A DNA stretch of 64,000 nucleotides from Breviolum minutum Mf 1.05b.01 (lineage: Eukaryota > Sar > Dinophyceae > Suessiales > Symbiodiniaceae): assembly GCA_000507305.1 (NCBI GenBank), contig DF239094.1, positions 97,602 through 161,601 on the forward strand, given 5' to 3'. The notes under the pieces are model-generated. The model had not been told where the DNA came from and ran no database searches. It saw only the letters and a list, made by a program, of their open reading frames with translations. Shown one piece after another: positions 25,352 to 37,046 of this stretch (the stretch's first letter is position 1; every line of letters starts with the position of its first letter). The position numbers and the translations under genes were made by a program.

Positions 25352-26994
25352 GATGATGACTTTTTGAACAGGCAGAAAACTCCAAAACCTCAGAAGGTAT
25401 GTTTCAAATTAAGCCTTGCCCTATCGTGCTTCTCAACCCCTGGACACTGCCCCAATGACCCCCAGATCTTATGCTTGGTGCCCGAGCTGCGGAGTCCCGA
25501 GGCCGTGGTATTCTCAAATGTGCATTTAGGTACCACTAACTTTGATGTCATTTGAGAAACCAACATGTCTACTACAATAATCATACTATACACCAAAAAT
25601 ATCAAAAAAATACCTGCAGAGTTTATTCTCTGTTCACAGTTTGTTACACCCTAAAAAAGAACCCCAAAAGTAGAAAGATGGAGTCCATGTCGGTAAGCCC
25701 CTGCGGGGTCGACGTCAGGCCGCAGAACGACAGCGAAGTGGAGAGTTGTTACGCTTGGTGAAGACCCGAAGTTGGTGCCATGGTGGAATGATGATAATTG
25801 TAGGGTTCGTTAAGGGGGGGGGGTGTTCCATGGGAAGATTGGGGAACCTTACAAAAGATTAGGGGAATCACCACCCCCCCCCAAGAATCCTAGCAGAGAA
25901 TTGATGTCAAAGTGACTTTTTTCGGTCAAGCAGTGGAACTGAAACTCAGCCCATTTTTGAAACGCACAAATTAACGAGGGGTATAGCTATTTCGGTATAT
26001 AATATATATATATATATATTATAGTTGCTTTTTTTTTGGTGAGGTGCCAACAAGATTCGAAGTTGTTTGGCCTTTTCCAGGCCTGCAACAATTCCAGTTG
26101 AGGAGATTGGCTACCAAGTGGATGAGGCTCATCGAGATCCGGGTGATACCACGGGAAGGAAATCCTTAGGCTACGCCTTGAAATAGACCTGTAATGAGGA
26201 TTGATGAGGAGTGAAACATGAGAAACGCCACATCCAAATCTGCAGGAGCTGCACCCAAGTTGGATGAATTTGTTTGGTAACAGTTCACCTTGGAAGCAGC
26301 ATAGAACTATTCCTGTGTGCTTCATCTTTGTCGATTTTGTCCATAGGCTGCTGATGGCTTGCAGATGCGGAGCCTTGTAGCCGAAGACCAGCGCCGTGTG
26401 CGCTTGAGAGTGGCATATGCAGGGAATCCCATAGGAATGCAACAACGGTAGAGGTGAAGTGCAACTGGTGATGTTGGTAAATGGATGTAAATGGTATTAC
26501 TAAATGATGTAGGGCCCTTGTTCTTTTGCAGCTTGGCAAATCGACGACTGGATGGCCAACTTAAATGTTTGTACTATTGGAAAAATTAGGTGAAACATTT
26601 ATCTTTATATTTGAACGTGTTGTACAGCCACTTAGCAGCTTTTGTCACCGATAGTTGATTCTTGTGAAGAGTTTGCGTGTCAAAGATTTTCAAAGAATAT
26701 ACTGTACTGATTGCTTTTTTGGGTTCCATGTGATATATGCCTGGATATGTCAAATAAGTTATAATGTGGTGCATTGTAATCTTAGTGTGTTGTGACATGA
26801 TATTATGACATGATATGGCATGATATTTGTATGATATGATTTGATACAATACTACCATACAGATATACATGATGAATATGATACAATAGAATAGAACTTG
26901 GAATAATATGATATCATATTGCTTGATATTTTAACAGGCTATCGCCTGTCAGCCGCAGCGAGGCTTGTGGCTGGAGAAAAGTCGGCATGCTGGG
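25352..26994 (+). CDS. exon chain of an unidentified protein
   Basis: Phase-compatible exons: 25352-25396 (DDDFLNRQKTPKPQK), 25719-25757 (AAERQRSGELLRL), 26347-26447 (AADGLQMRSLVAEDQRRVRL, then RVAYAGNPIGMQQR), 26532-26565 (LANRRLDGQLK) and 26938-26994. The 26447/26532 junction restores a codon exactly (CG plus C). For the last exon two frames are possible: AIACQPQRGLWLEKSRHAG or, using the GTTTGT donor at 26567, YRLSAAARLVAGEKSACWG. If no donor is used at 26567 the gene ends at TAG 26589. RVRLRVAYAGNPIGMQ resembles the first strand of TruA enzymes, so this could be the 5' end of the next gene, but I cannot show it. Confidence 0.5.
25990..26023. repeat. AT dinucleotide tract
   Basis: A TATATA run, one of several AT-rich simple repeats in introns of the window (also 5105-5165, 37240-37350, 41905-41945, 53140-53180 and 57110-57145). 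Confidence 0.8.
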
Positions 26995-27769
26995 GTTAGT
27001 ACCAGACACAATATTTCACGTTAAGCACTTGTTGAAGGATGATTTTTGATGATTTTTCTTTTCGGTGGGGGACGTGTGCTAAGTGAGAAGCGATCATTGT
27101 TTGTCTTGGTTTTGTTGGGGTGGTTTGGGGTGGGGTGGGCTGGTGGATGATAACATTCCTTGAACTTGTGCGCGCATGTGATGCTACACCACTGTCTGGG
27201 ATGGGGTGGATGGCTGTGGAACTTGTGTACACATGCGATAGCTGGGAAATCTTGCACACGCCTTTTCTAACATGTATTGACCAGGATCCCCATGATGGAA
27301 ACTAACAGGGGCAATTCCATGCACATGTGAATGCATTAAGTTTTTCTGTTTCACAGTTTATTTGCATAATACTTCATTTTCAACAGCCTTCGATATAAAG
27401 AACCTTAGAAACCAGAAGCATCGACAGCTCAAGTCTTTTTCTATCTTTTTCTGACGCAAATGGTAACAAAAGCCTGCCGTGCGTGAACTTTCTCATCCTT
27501 TCAGTGCCCACATTCAAAGATGAAAAACCCCTAGAGCCGCCATTTTGCCACACCGCACTTGCCCGCCGTTCTCTGGAAAGCGAGCCCCGATTTCCATGAC
27601 GCGGGGCTGGAAACCGAAACCCATTTTCCACCAAAAACCTCTTCTGGAAACCGGTGCTCAATTCGGGAGTCGAGGTTTCAGGCGCCCACCGCCTAGGCCA
27701 AATTCGGGTGGCCGGGATGGCCATACATCGTCGTTTGCTACATGGCCCCCGCCCGCGTCATCCAAAATC

Positions 27770-27930
27770 CAAAATCATAACGGACTGTCTGGATTTTGGG
27801 TTTTAGACTTAGAGTTCGGATTTCGGATTGCGGGATCTCGGATTTTGGATTTTGGATTGTTGTACAATCCGTTCTTCTGGTGGCAGGCCCAACCACGGCC
27901 GTTTGGATTTTGGATTTTGTACACGGTTTG
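27770..27930. repeat. degenerate GGATTTT repeat
   Basis: GGATTTTGGATTTTGGATT-type heptamers on this strand, preceded by the complementary CCAAAATCCAAAATC at 27760, so the block can fold on itself. The open frames here rich in Gly/Phe/Leu/Asp are repeat artefacts. It lies just upstream of the first recognised TruA exon. Confidence 0.6.
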
Positions 27931-28004
27931 GATTTCGCATAAACTTATTGCTACTACACACCGACTCGGGTCGGCGGATTGTGACTTCTCCTGATTTTAA
28001 CTGA

Positions 28005-31000
28005 AGCATACTGAAGCCATATATGCCCTGCACCCTGAGGATGGTGGTCAATATTGCGGCTGGGCAAGGGTGTCTGGACTGAACATGATCACAGAAAAGA
28101 TGGGTAGAATCCCAACCCAGAAGCGATCAGATTCCAGTCTGACGCAGCGCATATGCCTTGAAGGCTACCATGAAACATGTTGAATCTCAGGTGAAAGGGG
28201 GATCGCCCCTGACAGTGGCTGGCATGTTGGATCGTAAGGACCCAAGTCTTGTGGGAAACTTCTCGGCTCTGCAAGATGCGCTGCTCGGGCTCAGGTGCTT
28301 TGTCCCTCCACTTGCGACAGAAGATCTTTGTTTGTGGTGCTAGCCGGTAGGGAGCCACGAGTACAAACTGCGGTCAATGTATCACAAGGTTTGCTATAGT
28401 GGAAGGTGGGACTGTTCGAGATTGTCTCAGCAATATACATCCAAGGCTTTTGTTGAGATGTGATTGAGTGATCTTGTTTGTTGATACCAGAAGAATCCAG
28501 AATCATGATCATATTATGATCTCTGAAAGTTGTGCTCTTTTTACACAAGAGGACCCGACCTGGATTCATTGCCAGACATCTTGTAGCCGCATGCTAGAAC
28601 AGTCTGGCCTCACTTTAAGGACTGATGCTGGAGTGCACGCACAGGGTCAGGCGGCTTCTACCTGAAGACATCATGTTGGCATTGCAGTGACACCTCAAAA
28701 AATATTCAAAAAATAATGAAAACAATATGAAAACACAATGCATCAACGAATTGTGAAATATCTTAAAGGATTTTGCAATATTTGCCCCAATTTTCGATTG
28801 GACAAACATTCGTTTCTTTTCCCAGCTGTGCATCTTCCAGGCGGCGCATTTTGACATTCCAGAAGTCCTGGCAGTAGGGCGACAGGAGAATTGGCAGGAC
28901 TGAGGGTATTTTTTCCCCTGTTTTGACCGATGGAAACCAATGGAAACTTACCAACTCCAAGTCCCTCAGGACCATTGGCAACGCAAGCTGAATCAGCAGG
29001 TGCGGAAACCACCATATTTCTATACTTCTAAGTTGCCACAGTTTTTGGAGCAATTTCATCCAATTTGGTGTGTGTGAATTTGATGCGTTTTCTGGTGATT
29101 TGCTGTGCCAGTTGCCTGGAGATATCCGTGTCAGGTACCTCAGCTGAGATTTGGTAGAAAATCACCATTCTTTCTATGACTTGGCAACTTTTAGGCATGT
29201 TTGATATTGGCTTTGTTATTCTTTTTCAATATTTCATTTTTTGGTGTTTCCCGCGGTTTTTCCTATGTTCCATTCCTCATCACTTTCTTTTATGGGCTTT
29301 AACCATTTCCTTTTCCTTCATTGCTTCTTCAAGAGCAGACATCTCCCAAGGACCGTGGAGGATGCACCGGTCGCATTTCATGCTCGCTTTTCGGCCACTG
29401 GAAAAACCTATGCCGCGGGCTGAGTTGGCATAGCCTAAGGTGATTCGTCAACATTCAGGGCCCTCACATCTCCTCATGAACTTGGTGAGTCTCTAATCTT
29501 TAGGATCGCCATAGTGCTTTGAAGATATACTATTTCAATGCCAATCTTTTTGAAAACCAACACCATGAGTTAAGCTCAATTTCCTTAACTGGATGTAGAC
29601 GGCCGATATGATGAGATCATGGTCTTGTCGGTCTCAAGTCTTGGGTCAGTGCTGAGGTTTACAGATTGCACTATAGCACAGAACCAGAGAATCCCTTTGA
29701 CAGGCAGGCAGTGATTACTGGGGTTCCGTGAACAGATGCTAACAGGCCGAAATAGTTTTTCCAAATCTCCAGTGCAGCACCAAATTGACACACTGCATTC
29801 ACATTTTGCGGTTTTAGGTTAAGATGTTTAACCAGTTTCAGTTTCTTTGTGTGTTGCAATTTGGCCGAAACTTCGAACCATCCCCCAGGTTTTACCGGTT
29901 CTCCATGCCTCACGGGTGGGTGCCCTTTGAAACGTCAATGGAAATGATGGAAACATAGCAAGTTTTGCGGGTTACAAAAAACGCACCACAGAAGCCGAAA
30001 TGGTTTGAAATTTAAAATGAATCCAAGTGCAAAGAAACAAAGTATTATAATGTACTGTAGAAGATAGAAGTTCCAAAATGAAATGCAAGTCTACCAAAAA
30101 GAGCTATTCGTTGTGATATGCTTTGATTCAACTTAAGGTTTCTCACTCTAACAGCCACCATTGATCACCAGGTACGTGTCTTTGACATGGATTTGCTACG
30201 TGCAGCAGCTAAGCGTTTCGTTGGCACGAAGGATTTCTCGTAGCTTGGCCTAGATACGCCATGGGCATGGCAGTGACAGAGCAACGAAAAATATAGCTGC
30301 ATCGGATCAATGGATTCAATGGATGAGAGTTGCGCAATTTTTGTTTTTTTTGATTATTTTTGTATGTGGCACTGATAAGATATACTGCATTTTTCTACGT
30401 ATCTACATTTTGAAAGTACAGACTTTGTTCTTTGTGAACCGCTCTTATGCTTTTGAATTTTGGTTGTGAATTTGTCACAATTTGACCAACCCCAAAAATC
30501 CAAGAACACTACAAAAAATGTATCAACATATTGCATAGCCTTAAAAAGCATGTAAAAATCCTTAAGCAAAAACAAAGCAAGGACGCCATCTAACCCATTC
30601 AATAGGACATCATGGATGATTTGAGATACCCTGTTTCCTTCATTTTCGTGGCAGCCAAGGCATTTCACCCAGCTGGCAAAGCTGGAGGGTAACAGGAGTG
30701 CCTTCCGAACCATTGAGGATATTCGAGTGGTGCCACCCTGCATGTTTGATCATTTATGTCACCTCTTTGATGTTCTTAACGAAGTCCACCCTTATGCTAA
30801 ACATTTATTCAACTGCTTTTAATATAGAATTAAGTGATCACATTTATGTTCTTAGATGCTAAACAAAATTGAGTTATTACAAATCATCACTACAATGTAG
30901 TCAAACATTATATTTATAAGTTTAATAATATACTCACTCATATTTGGGAAGTACACATCTACCTATTTCATGGTCCCTCAATAACAACTAGGTGAAAAAA

Positions 31001-31735
31001 GGAGGTTTTCCCGAGGTTTTCTTTTCCCGGTTGGCTGCCAGGTGGATGAGGTTCCAGGCAAAACTTGTCGTATTGAGGCGGTGGAATCTGAAAATGTTGA
31101 GGAGTTGGATGTAAAATGATCTATGCTGATGTATATTATATACTTAGATACTATTACTATATTATACTGAATATTAAAATACAGTATATGTATAATTATT
31201 ACTTATTGCTTATTGTTATTTGTTGATGTTTGTTGCATCACATCGGCTTGCAGCATGTTGCTTTAGACTTACAGGTAGTTGAATATATACACTGGTGCAT
31301 CAACGTTTACAAGCTTGGTTCTGCTCTATTCTAGATTTGCCCTTGATACGCCTTTCGGCATGTCTTGAAACATTGACAGGATTTCCACATACCCGTGCCC
31401 ATGTCCTGTGCTGTCATTGCTTCATATCTCATTCCTTTATTCTCCCATAAACCCTAGACGCTTGTAGGATTCCCGATGCAAAGGCAACCAGATGTCAAAA
31501 TGGATTGAAATGGTATTTGTTTGTTGTTGTTGTTTTTGGCGGTTTTATTGCAAATTGGATATGACATATTGCCACGCAGATTGATTTGCATGGGGCACTC
31601 TTTCGCATGGTGCGAAACATGGTGGGTTGTATGGTACCTTGGATGCAGCCAATGCGTGGCATTTTTGTGTGTCTAGTTGCAATCGACCCTGCACCAAGTG
31701 GCTTCTTGGATTTGTTTTTGCATGTACTTGTTTGA
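28005..31735 (+). CDS. truA: tRNA pseudouridine synthase, TruA family
   Basis: TruA/PUS1-type enzymes convert uridine to pseudouridine, typically at tRNA 38-40. Exons: 28040-28069 (DGGQYCGWAR, the Y-D-G-x-x-x-x-GW-type strand), 28191-28294 (SPLTVAGML and a helix ending ALLGL), 28620 to about 28658 (completing R-TDAGVHAQGQAAS, with the catalytic Asp codon at 28624), 28825-28897 (possible), about 29337-29409 (VAFHARFSATGKTY), 29440-29484 (VIRQHSGPSHLLMNL), 29889-29930 (possible), 30172-30238 (DMDLLRAAAKRFVGTKDF), 30696-30726 (SAFRTIEDIR), 31042-31110 (VDEVPGKTCRIEAV) and 31580-31735 (GALFRMVRNMVG and a C-terminal DPAPSGFLDLFLHV, stop TGA). The RTD, FHARFSA, VGTKDFS, FRMVRNMVG and AP-G-L-L motifs occur in canonical order. 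Junctions 28294/28620 and 30238/30696 restore codons exactly. The true N-terminus may lie in the 26-kb exons. No frame break seen. Confidence 0.85.
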
Positions 31736-32307
31736 TCTTTCAAACGTCATATTATATTACAGGCTTAGTCTAGGAGGTTTTACATTTCAATCAGATCACA
31801 ACAAAGATGATGAACAATAAGAACAATAGCAACCTGACTAAACCAGGAACTAATGAAGCAGGATATAGCGGCACAACAAAGGAACAAACATGAGCAGCAA
31901 AAACACGGCACACAAAAGGGAGAAAGCCCTAGCCCTGGATGCGCATTCTTTTCGCTTGCCTCAACCCTTTCCTGTCAAATTGGTTGCCTTGCTTTGCTTC
32001 AATGATTTTTTGACTGATTCAAATATATGCAGATCAAGTGCAATGATTCGTAGAATCATAGAACAACCCCATTTTCATTCACACAATGATACACCTGTAC
32101 TCAGCAATTGATAAATGAACATGTAATGTGCTAAGGAGCTTCCTATATTGTACTGATAATATGATACTTACACTTGATATATGATGTACGTTTATCACAG
32201 TCTCCACATTTTGATGGTTTTTGGCAAAACTTTCCACCGTGATGTTTCGCCAAGGTGGCAGCAGCATGTGGTAAGATGTCTACTGAGCAGATTGACGAGA
32301 TGTTGCA

Positions 32308-32398
32308 GGTTGGGGCTGTCCCCATCAGTTTGTATTTTGGATGCCTTAGAGAACGTCGATATGTGGAGGAGTTTAACACCTCAAATTCTGCGGCCATC
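32308..32398 (+). pseudogene. orphan BCAT exon in the duplicated block
   Basis: This segment matches the BCAT exon at 45646-45736. It reads PISLYFGCLRERRYVEEFNT then SNSAAITK, against LYLDARERRYVEEFNTSN in the parental gene. A three-base net insertion converts Leu-Asp-Ala-Arg to Phe-Gly-Cys-Leu-Arg, and F-V becomes A-A near the end. No other BCAT exon occurs near it, so it cannot encode an aminotransferase. Confidence 0.8.
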
Positions 32399-33231
32399 AC
32401 CAAGGACCAGATGAAACAGATGAAAATTGCATTGGACCCCTGAAAATACACCATAGGTTTTCTGCAGTTCGAACTTGCAGGATACAATCGAAGACATGTT
32501 TTGTGGAATCAAGAATCTGAAGAGCGTTGAGTTGAAGTTGCTGGTGCATCAAACAGAAAAAACTTGGGTCCAGTGACCTCTACAACCAGTCTAAAAACGC
32601 ACGAGATGATTCTGATAGAGACATCATTGAATTAGATTTCATCATACCTTCATCTTTTGGAAATATGACCAGCCTCAGATCCTTGCGAAACTGTTTACAT
32701 CTCTTTAAGCGTGCCTTTTTATGTTGCAAACATGTGAGTCCTTGCAACACTCAGCTTGGTGTGTTGATGTCCATGTCATGTCATCCAAAACAGAGCTGCA
32801 GTCCCTTCAAGCCGCTAGCCCTTCTCAAGCGAAGACACTCGTGATTCAAGCGGTGCAAGTGTGTTTCGACTCGACATGATGATGCTGTCGAGATGCTTGG
32901 CGAGATCAGAGGTTGCAGCATTCGATGGTTCTTATTTGCCAACATCTTTTATATTCTTTTATTTTGACTAGTCAAGCAGCATATTTGCATCATTTGATAT
33001 ACTGAAGTCATTTGAAATCCAATGTGTGTAGGTCTTTGGATGGCATTGTCGGCGGATTCCTTTTCTGTTTGTTTTCAGTTCGTCAAGTGTGTTTAGCTTT
33101 GTGGCTTTTCTGAAGGTTCCCTTGTAGATAGAATTCATTTCGTAATTCAAACAAATCTGCATCTTGATTCCATTTCTGCAATGCTGGCAGCAGGTTGCAA
33201 CAATTCTGATCTCATTTGTTCCAACGTTCAG

Positions 33232-33528
33232 GAGAGTTCTGTGGCATTCTGCTCTTAGCAGCCACCGGCATTTGTGTCACCGGTGACATGGTGACCAGCA
33301 AACTCATCGAGGAATCAAAATGGCCCTATTGGTACTTGGTGTGTGGACTAACATTTGCTCAGTCTGTTTTTTCTTTATTAAAAGAGTTGAACATTTCAAT
33401 TTTAAAATGTTTCATATATCACAATGATAATAATGACACACTCTGGCCCTTCGCACAGAAACCCTTCAGCAAATTGATCACAACGAAGGGTCATTGCAAG
33501 TATCATTCCATCTGCTTTTTACACAACC

Positions 33529-33583
<55 letters not shown>

Positions 33584-34892
33584 CGAAACTTCTTCCTTTA
33601 ACAAATTATTTCGTTGAAATCAATCAAACGTTGTCCCAGGTAGTGCCTGTATGGTTGCCTCGGTCTTCAATGCCTTGGCTGTATATTGCTTCAAGATGGA
33701 ACTACCAAGTCGAGCAGACCTCAAGTGGGTTATTGCTCGGTCTTTGCTGGAAGATTTGCATTGGTACCACGGTTTTTTGAAATGGAGAAAAGTGCAGGTT
33801 GAAACTGTTTTAGTAAATGTTTTTTGGGCCCAATGTTTCGAATGTCTATGTATATAAAATCAATCTTAAGAAACAGGTTTTGATTTTCGGAATCAGTGTT
33901 GCTCCTAGATTGAATGAACCCCGACTCCTCCAAAGTGTTATCTTCTACCATTTTTCATATTCTTCTGTGTTTCGGTCCCCAGGTACTTGGCAGTTGTTGC
34001 CGTCATTATTGGTGCATCTCCTGGGGATGTAGCGGCCTTGACCAGTATTGACATCATTGCAGCTGCCTTTCTTGGCCTCATCTTTCTTGGTGAAAAGTTG
34101 AACTTGATGCATTTCTTGGCATTGGGTTTATCAGTGGCTGGAGCTTTATGTATTTCCCAACCCGAATTTCTCTTTGGCCGGCCCGAGGGGCAACATCATA
34201 GTCCTCTAGGATGTTGGTTGGCCTTGTTGTCTGGTTGCTTTCAGGCAGGTTCTTTTGTTTGTGCACGAAAGTCAGCTCACATTTCGGTGGGAGTCTTGAC
34301 CTTCAGCAGTTTGCTGTTGGCAGTGCCTATGGCCTTGGTGCCACCTATGTTGTTACATAATGAGAGTCCGGAGAGTTGGGAACCAGTCTTGGCAGAACCT
34401 TGGGTTGCCATTGGACTATTGGTGGTTATCAGTCTAATGACTATGGCAGCTGTGGCTTTCCCAGCAGCTGGTGCCACACGATGTCCTGCTGCAGTGAGTG
34501 CCACGGTTTTCACTAGTTCATGCATGATTTCGGGCTACTTGGCACAGATCGTATTCTTCAAGGAAATGCCACGGGCCTTAACCTTGCTTGGTGCCGGATG
34601 CATGTTGCTCAGTGTGGTTTTGATGGCTATCCCTTCTAGAAATCAGGAGCCGCAGCCAGAGCCAAAGACTTGTTCCTCTGAAAGTGTTGATGCAGAGGCA
34701 AGCAGAGGAGCATCAGATGAATCAGATGCGGTTGTCGATGAGACAGATGAGACCGAAAGTCTAGGATCCTTCGTGGCATCAGAGGTTTCATTTCGTTCAA
34801 AGGTTCGACGCCGTGCTCGACATTTCCCCAAAGCCACTGCTTTGGCAGAGCGCATTGGTGCAGCCTTTCCAGTGGTTGCAATGTCTGCCTAG
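33232..34892 (+). CDS. DMT-superfamily (EamA/SLC35G-like) transporter, upstream copy
   Basis: Three exons. 33232-33338: a first membrane helix, GILLLAATGICVTGDMVTSK. 33640-33797: SVFNALAVYCFKMELPS. 33984-34892 (stop TAG): about eight helices including GASPGDVAALTSI, FLGLIFLGEKL, ALGLSVAGALCISQPEFLFG, a second EamA half and ISGYLAQIVFFKEMP, then an acidic Ser/Glu tail. Such proteins carry nucleotide-sugars or small metabolites across membranes; the substrate cannot be told. Exon 2 is two bases short of the frame the family needs (breaks near 33740 and 33787). In addition, four bases (CAAG) present at the exon-1 donor of the other copy are missing here. Probably a pseudogene. Confidence 0.7.
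33526..33583 (+). repeat. (AAC)n microsatellite
   Basis: About 19 triplets in intron 1 of the upstream transporter copy. The corresponding tract in the downstream copy (46849-46877) is roughly half as long. Confidence 0.95.
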
Positions 34893-35253
34893 CATGGATA
34901 TTCAGATATTCATCCATCAGGACAGGAGATGCTACAGATGGCAGATTGGACTGATGGGCTGCCACAAGGAGCTGGTTAAGATTTATATGTACAGTTGCAC
35001 ATTGCACAGCTGGCCTGTACCAGCAACCTCCTCCTCTCGCAGCTGAAGCAAAAGCAGCTAGTTTGTTTGCTTGATGTTTCCTTCAATTTGATCATGTGAA
35101 TTCTCTCTTTGGGAGGCAGTAAAGCAACAGATGATCCAAGCATATCACAATATCATAGCAATGCTGCCATCACATGTTTTGGGCCCATGAAATACATCCA
35201 CTGTCCTATCATGCCACACACTGAGCCTTCAGTCGCACCCGTGGGACGGACCT

Positions 35254-36430
35254 TATTAAGGCCTTTAGTTCCCCGGAAAAAAAGGTGGTGGCATTAGTAC
35301 CCACAGATTTCCATGATTCAATGTACCTTCCATTTTTCGATTCCCAAGAGCTGGTATAGACAGATGTATTAGTATTCAACACGAAACATTTGTATAGAAA
35401 CTGGCAGGTGGGTGTTTTTTGGGTAAAAGACGGATACTGTTTGCTACTGAAACCTTTAAACGTGTGTCTACTGAAAACCTTTGAAAACTTGACCGAAAGT
35501 GTTGGTCCACAAATAAAAGATGTCATAAATCTTAGTCATTCCCAATCCCCTCTTGATGAGAGTTGATTTGACAGCAGCGGACCAACAATGATAGCTTCCT
35601 GTTCCAATGAATTACTGCACATACAATGTCAACCCCAAAATTACAACAAGCTGCCCTGCTTTTTGAGCGATTCCCATTTTAATAGGAAGTCATCACTTTT
35701 TTTTGCTCATCCACTCCTTGACTGCAAATATGCAAACCTGCAGGGTGGACACTTCTACTACTTTCCCTGCAACTTGGCCAACTCATCAAGGATCTCCCGA
35801 AACGAACATCTCCCCCTAAAGGAACATCTTTGTTGATCTCTCGAGATTGGAACCATGAAAAAAAATAGAACTTTTGCTGAGAAAAAAAGAAAACACTTTG
35901 GAAAAGAAGTTCCACAGTCAGTGTCACACGATTTTCCTAGAAGCAATGATTATTTTACGGTTTCACATGGGTTTATCATCAGTGTTGTTTTTATCAATCT
36001 GTTTTTATCAGACTTATTCACCAGTTACTTGTAGCGGAAATCTTCAGTGAAATGCATTGAAAATCCATCGTTTTTCAGGCCTGCCAGCTAAAGGACTGTG
36101 CTTGGAGAAGGCTGGGAACCTGAAACATGGAGTGATTGGAATTTGATCTTGGTATCAAACATGCCCTTTCTTGATGGAGGAAGCCGATCTTGACATGACT
36201 TCTAATTTAAACACATGTCAAGAACCACTAGTGGAGAAGATGAATTCTGAGATGTTGTTGAATGTCGTCTGTCATATGATGCGACGACTTGTGTCCGGAC
36301 ACAGCAGGTCCATTATGATGAGCAGAGTGAAGAAGGTTTTTGAGAGTGGACAAAGATGCTATCCACTTGATTGATGCAAAGAGAAGCAGTAGTAGTAGAG
36401 CCTGACTCCTTTGAAGATTGATTGTGTATA
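35254..36430. other. spacer with one weak open frame
   Basis: Mostly non-coding sequence between the duplicated block and the MITE. One open frame (36171-36374, 67 codons, EKMNSEMLLNVVCHMMRRLV and VKKVFESGQ) has some coding character but no recognised family and no clear splice borders. Confidence 0.4.
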
Positions 36431-36432
36431 TA

Positions 36433-36536
36433 TGGGTGTTTCCAAAAATAGGGGTACCCCAAAATGGATGGTTTATAATGGAACACCCTTTCAAAATGGA
36501 TGATTTGGGGGTACCCCTATTTTCGGAAACATCCAT
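36433..36536 (-). mobile_element. palindromic MITE-like element, copy 2 (inverted)
   Basis: Begins GGGTGTTTCCAAAAATAG and ends CTATTTTCGGAAACATCC, the reverse complement of the order seen at 14472 and 61602. The core again holds AAAATGGATG motifs and GGTACCCC in both arms. Confidence 0.8.
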
Positions 36537-37046
36537 ATATAATATATTCTGCAAAGTTCAGATTTCGTCTTATGATTTCTCACACCCTTACAGGACCGAC
36601 CATGAGACAGAAAAAGGAAGAAACATTGCCAGAGTGATTGCAGTTTTGTTGAAGCACAGCCCAAGAAAAGACCTTTCCAAATCCCAAGCTTTGTAGTATC
36701 ATACACTATCATAACTTCCAGCACTTGGCTTGCAATTCCACTGCCAAGCCAGCAGATCCGCCTGATTTGATGACACTTGACATGCATTTTCCTTGTTTAC
36801 CCGACATCACTACCTCCAATTGCAGGGTGCAATGCGACAGATGAAACACGTTTGTGTTTGCGGTCGCTACACTTCACTTCATTGTGACCCGTAGCCAGGG
36901 TTTTTCCGATGTGTTGATATCATGTTTGAACTTGGATTATTGGCACAGGTTGACCTTTAAAGGCATCACCACTGAAGCTCTCCGGCTGCAATGGCTGTGG
37001 CTCAAGCTTATCGCGTTGCACCGTTGCGGTGCTGTGAACCGTGACC

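Larger units (their letters stand above)
32308..35253 (+). repeat. segmental duplication, upstream copy
   Basis: Matches 45648-51985 from within one BCAT exon, through the DMT transporter, to seven bases beyond the acceptor of the next BCAT exon. The match is high but has scattered substitutions and small indels, including a longer AAC tract here (33526-33583). The downstream copy is longer almost entirely because of a 3.4-kb insertion at 47162-50607. Confidence 0.9.

Noticed and set aside
26285..26539. Minus-strand 84-codon open frame
   Set aside because: The plus strand has two exons joined exactly in phase over the same bases.
27545..27994. 149-codon plus-strand frame as a gene
   Set aside because: Its second half is a translation of the GGATTTT repeat; the first half is GC-rich but lacks splice or family evidence.
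34636..35007. Minus-strand frames over the transporter 3' end
   Set aside because: Present in both duplicates only because the plus-strand coding sequence is conserved; no minus-strand motif.
36995..37020. TGTGGCTCAAG upstream of the TIM23-like start as a relict spliced leader
   Set aside because: Only the last nine bases match the dinoflagellate leader end (TGGCTCAAG); the upstream CCGTAGCCATTT part is absent. Too short to separate from chance.
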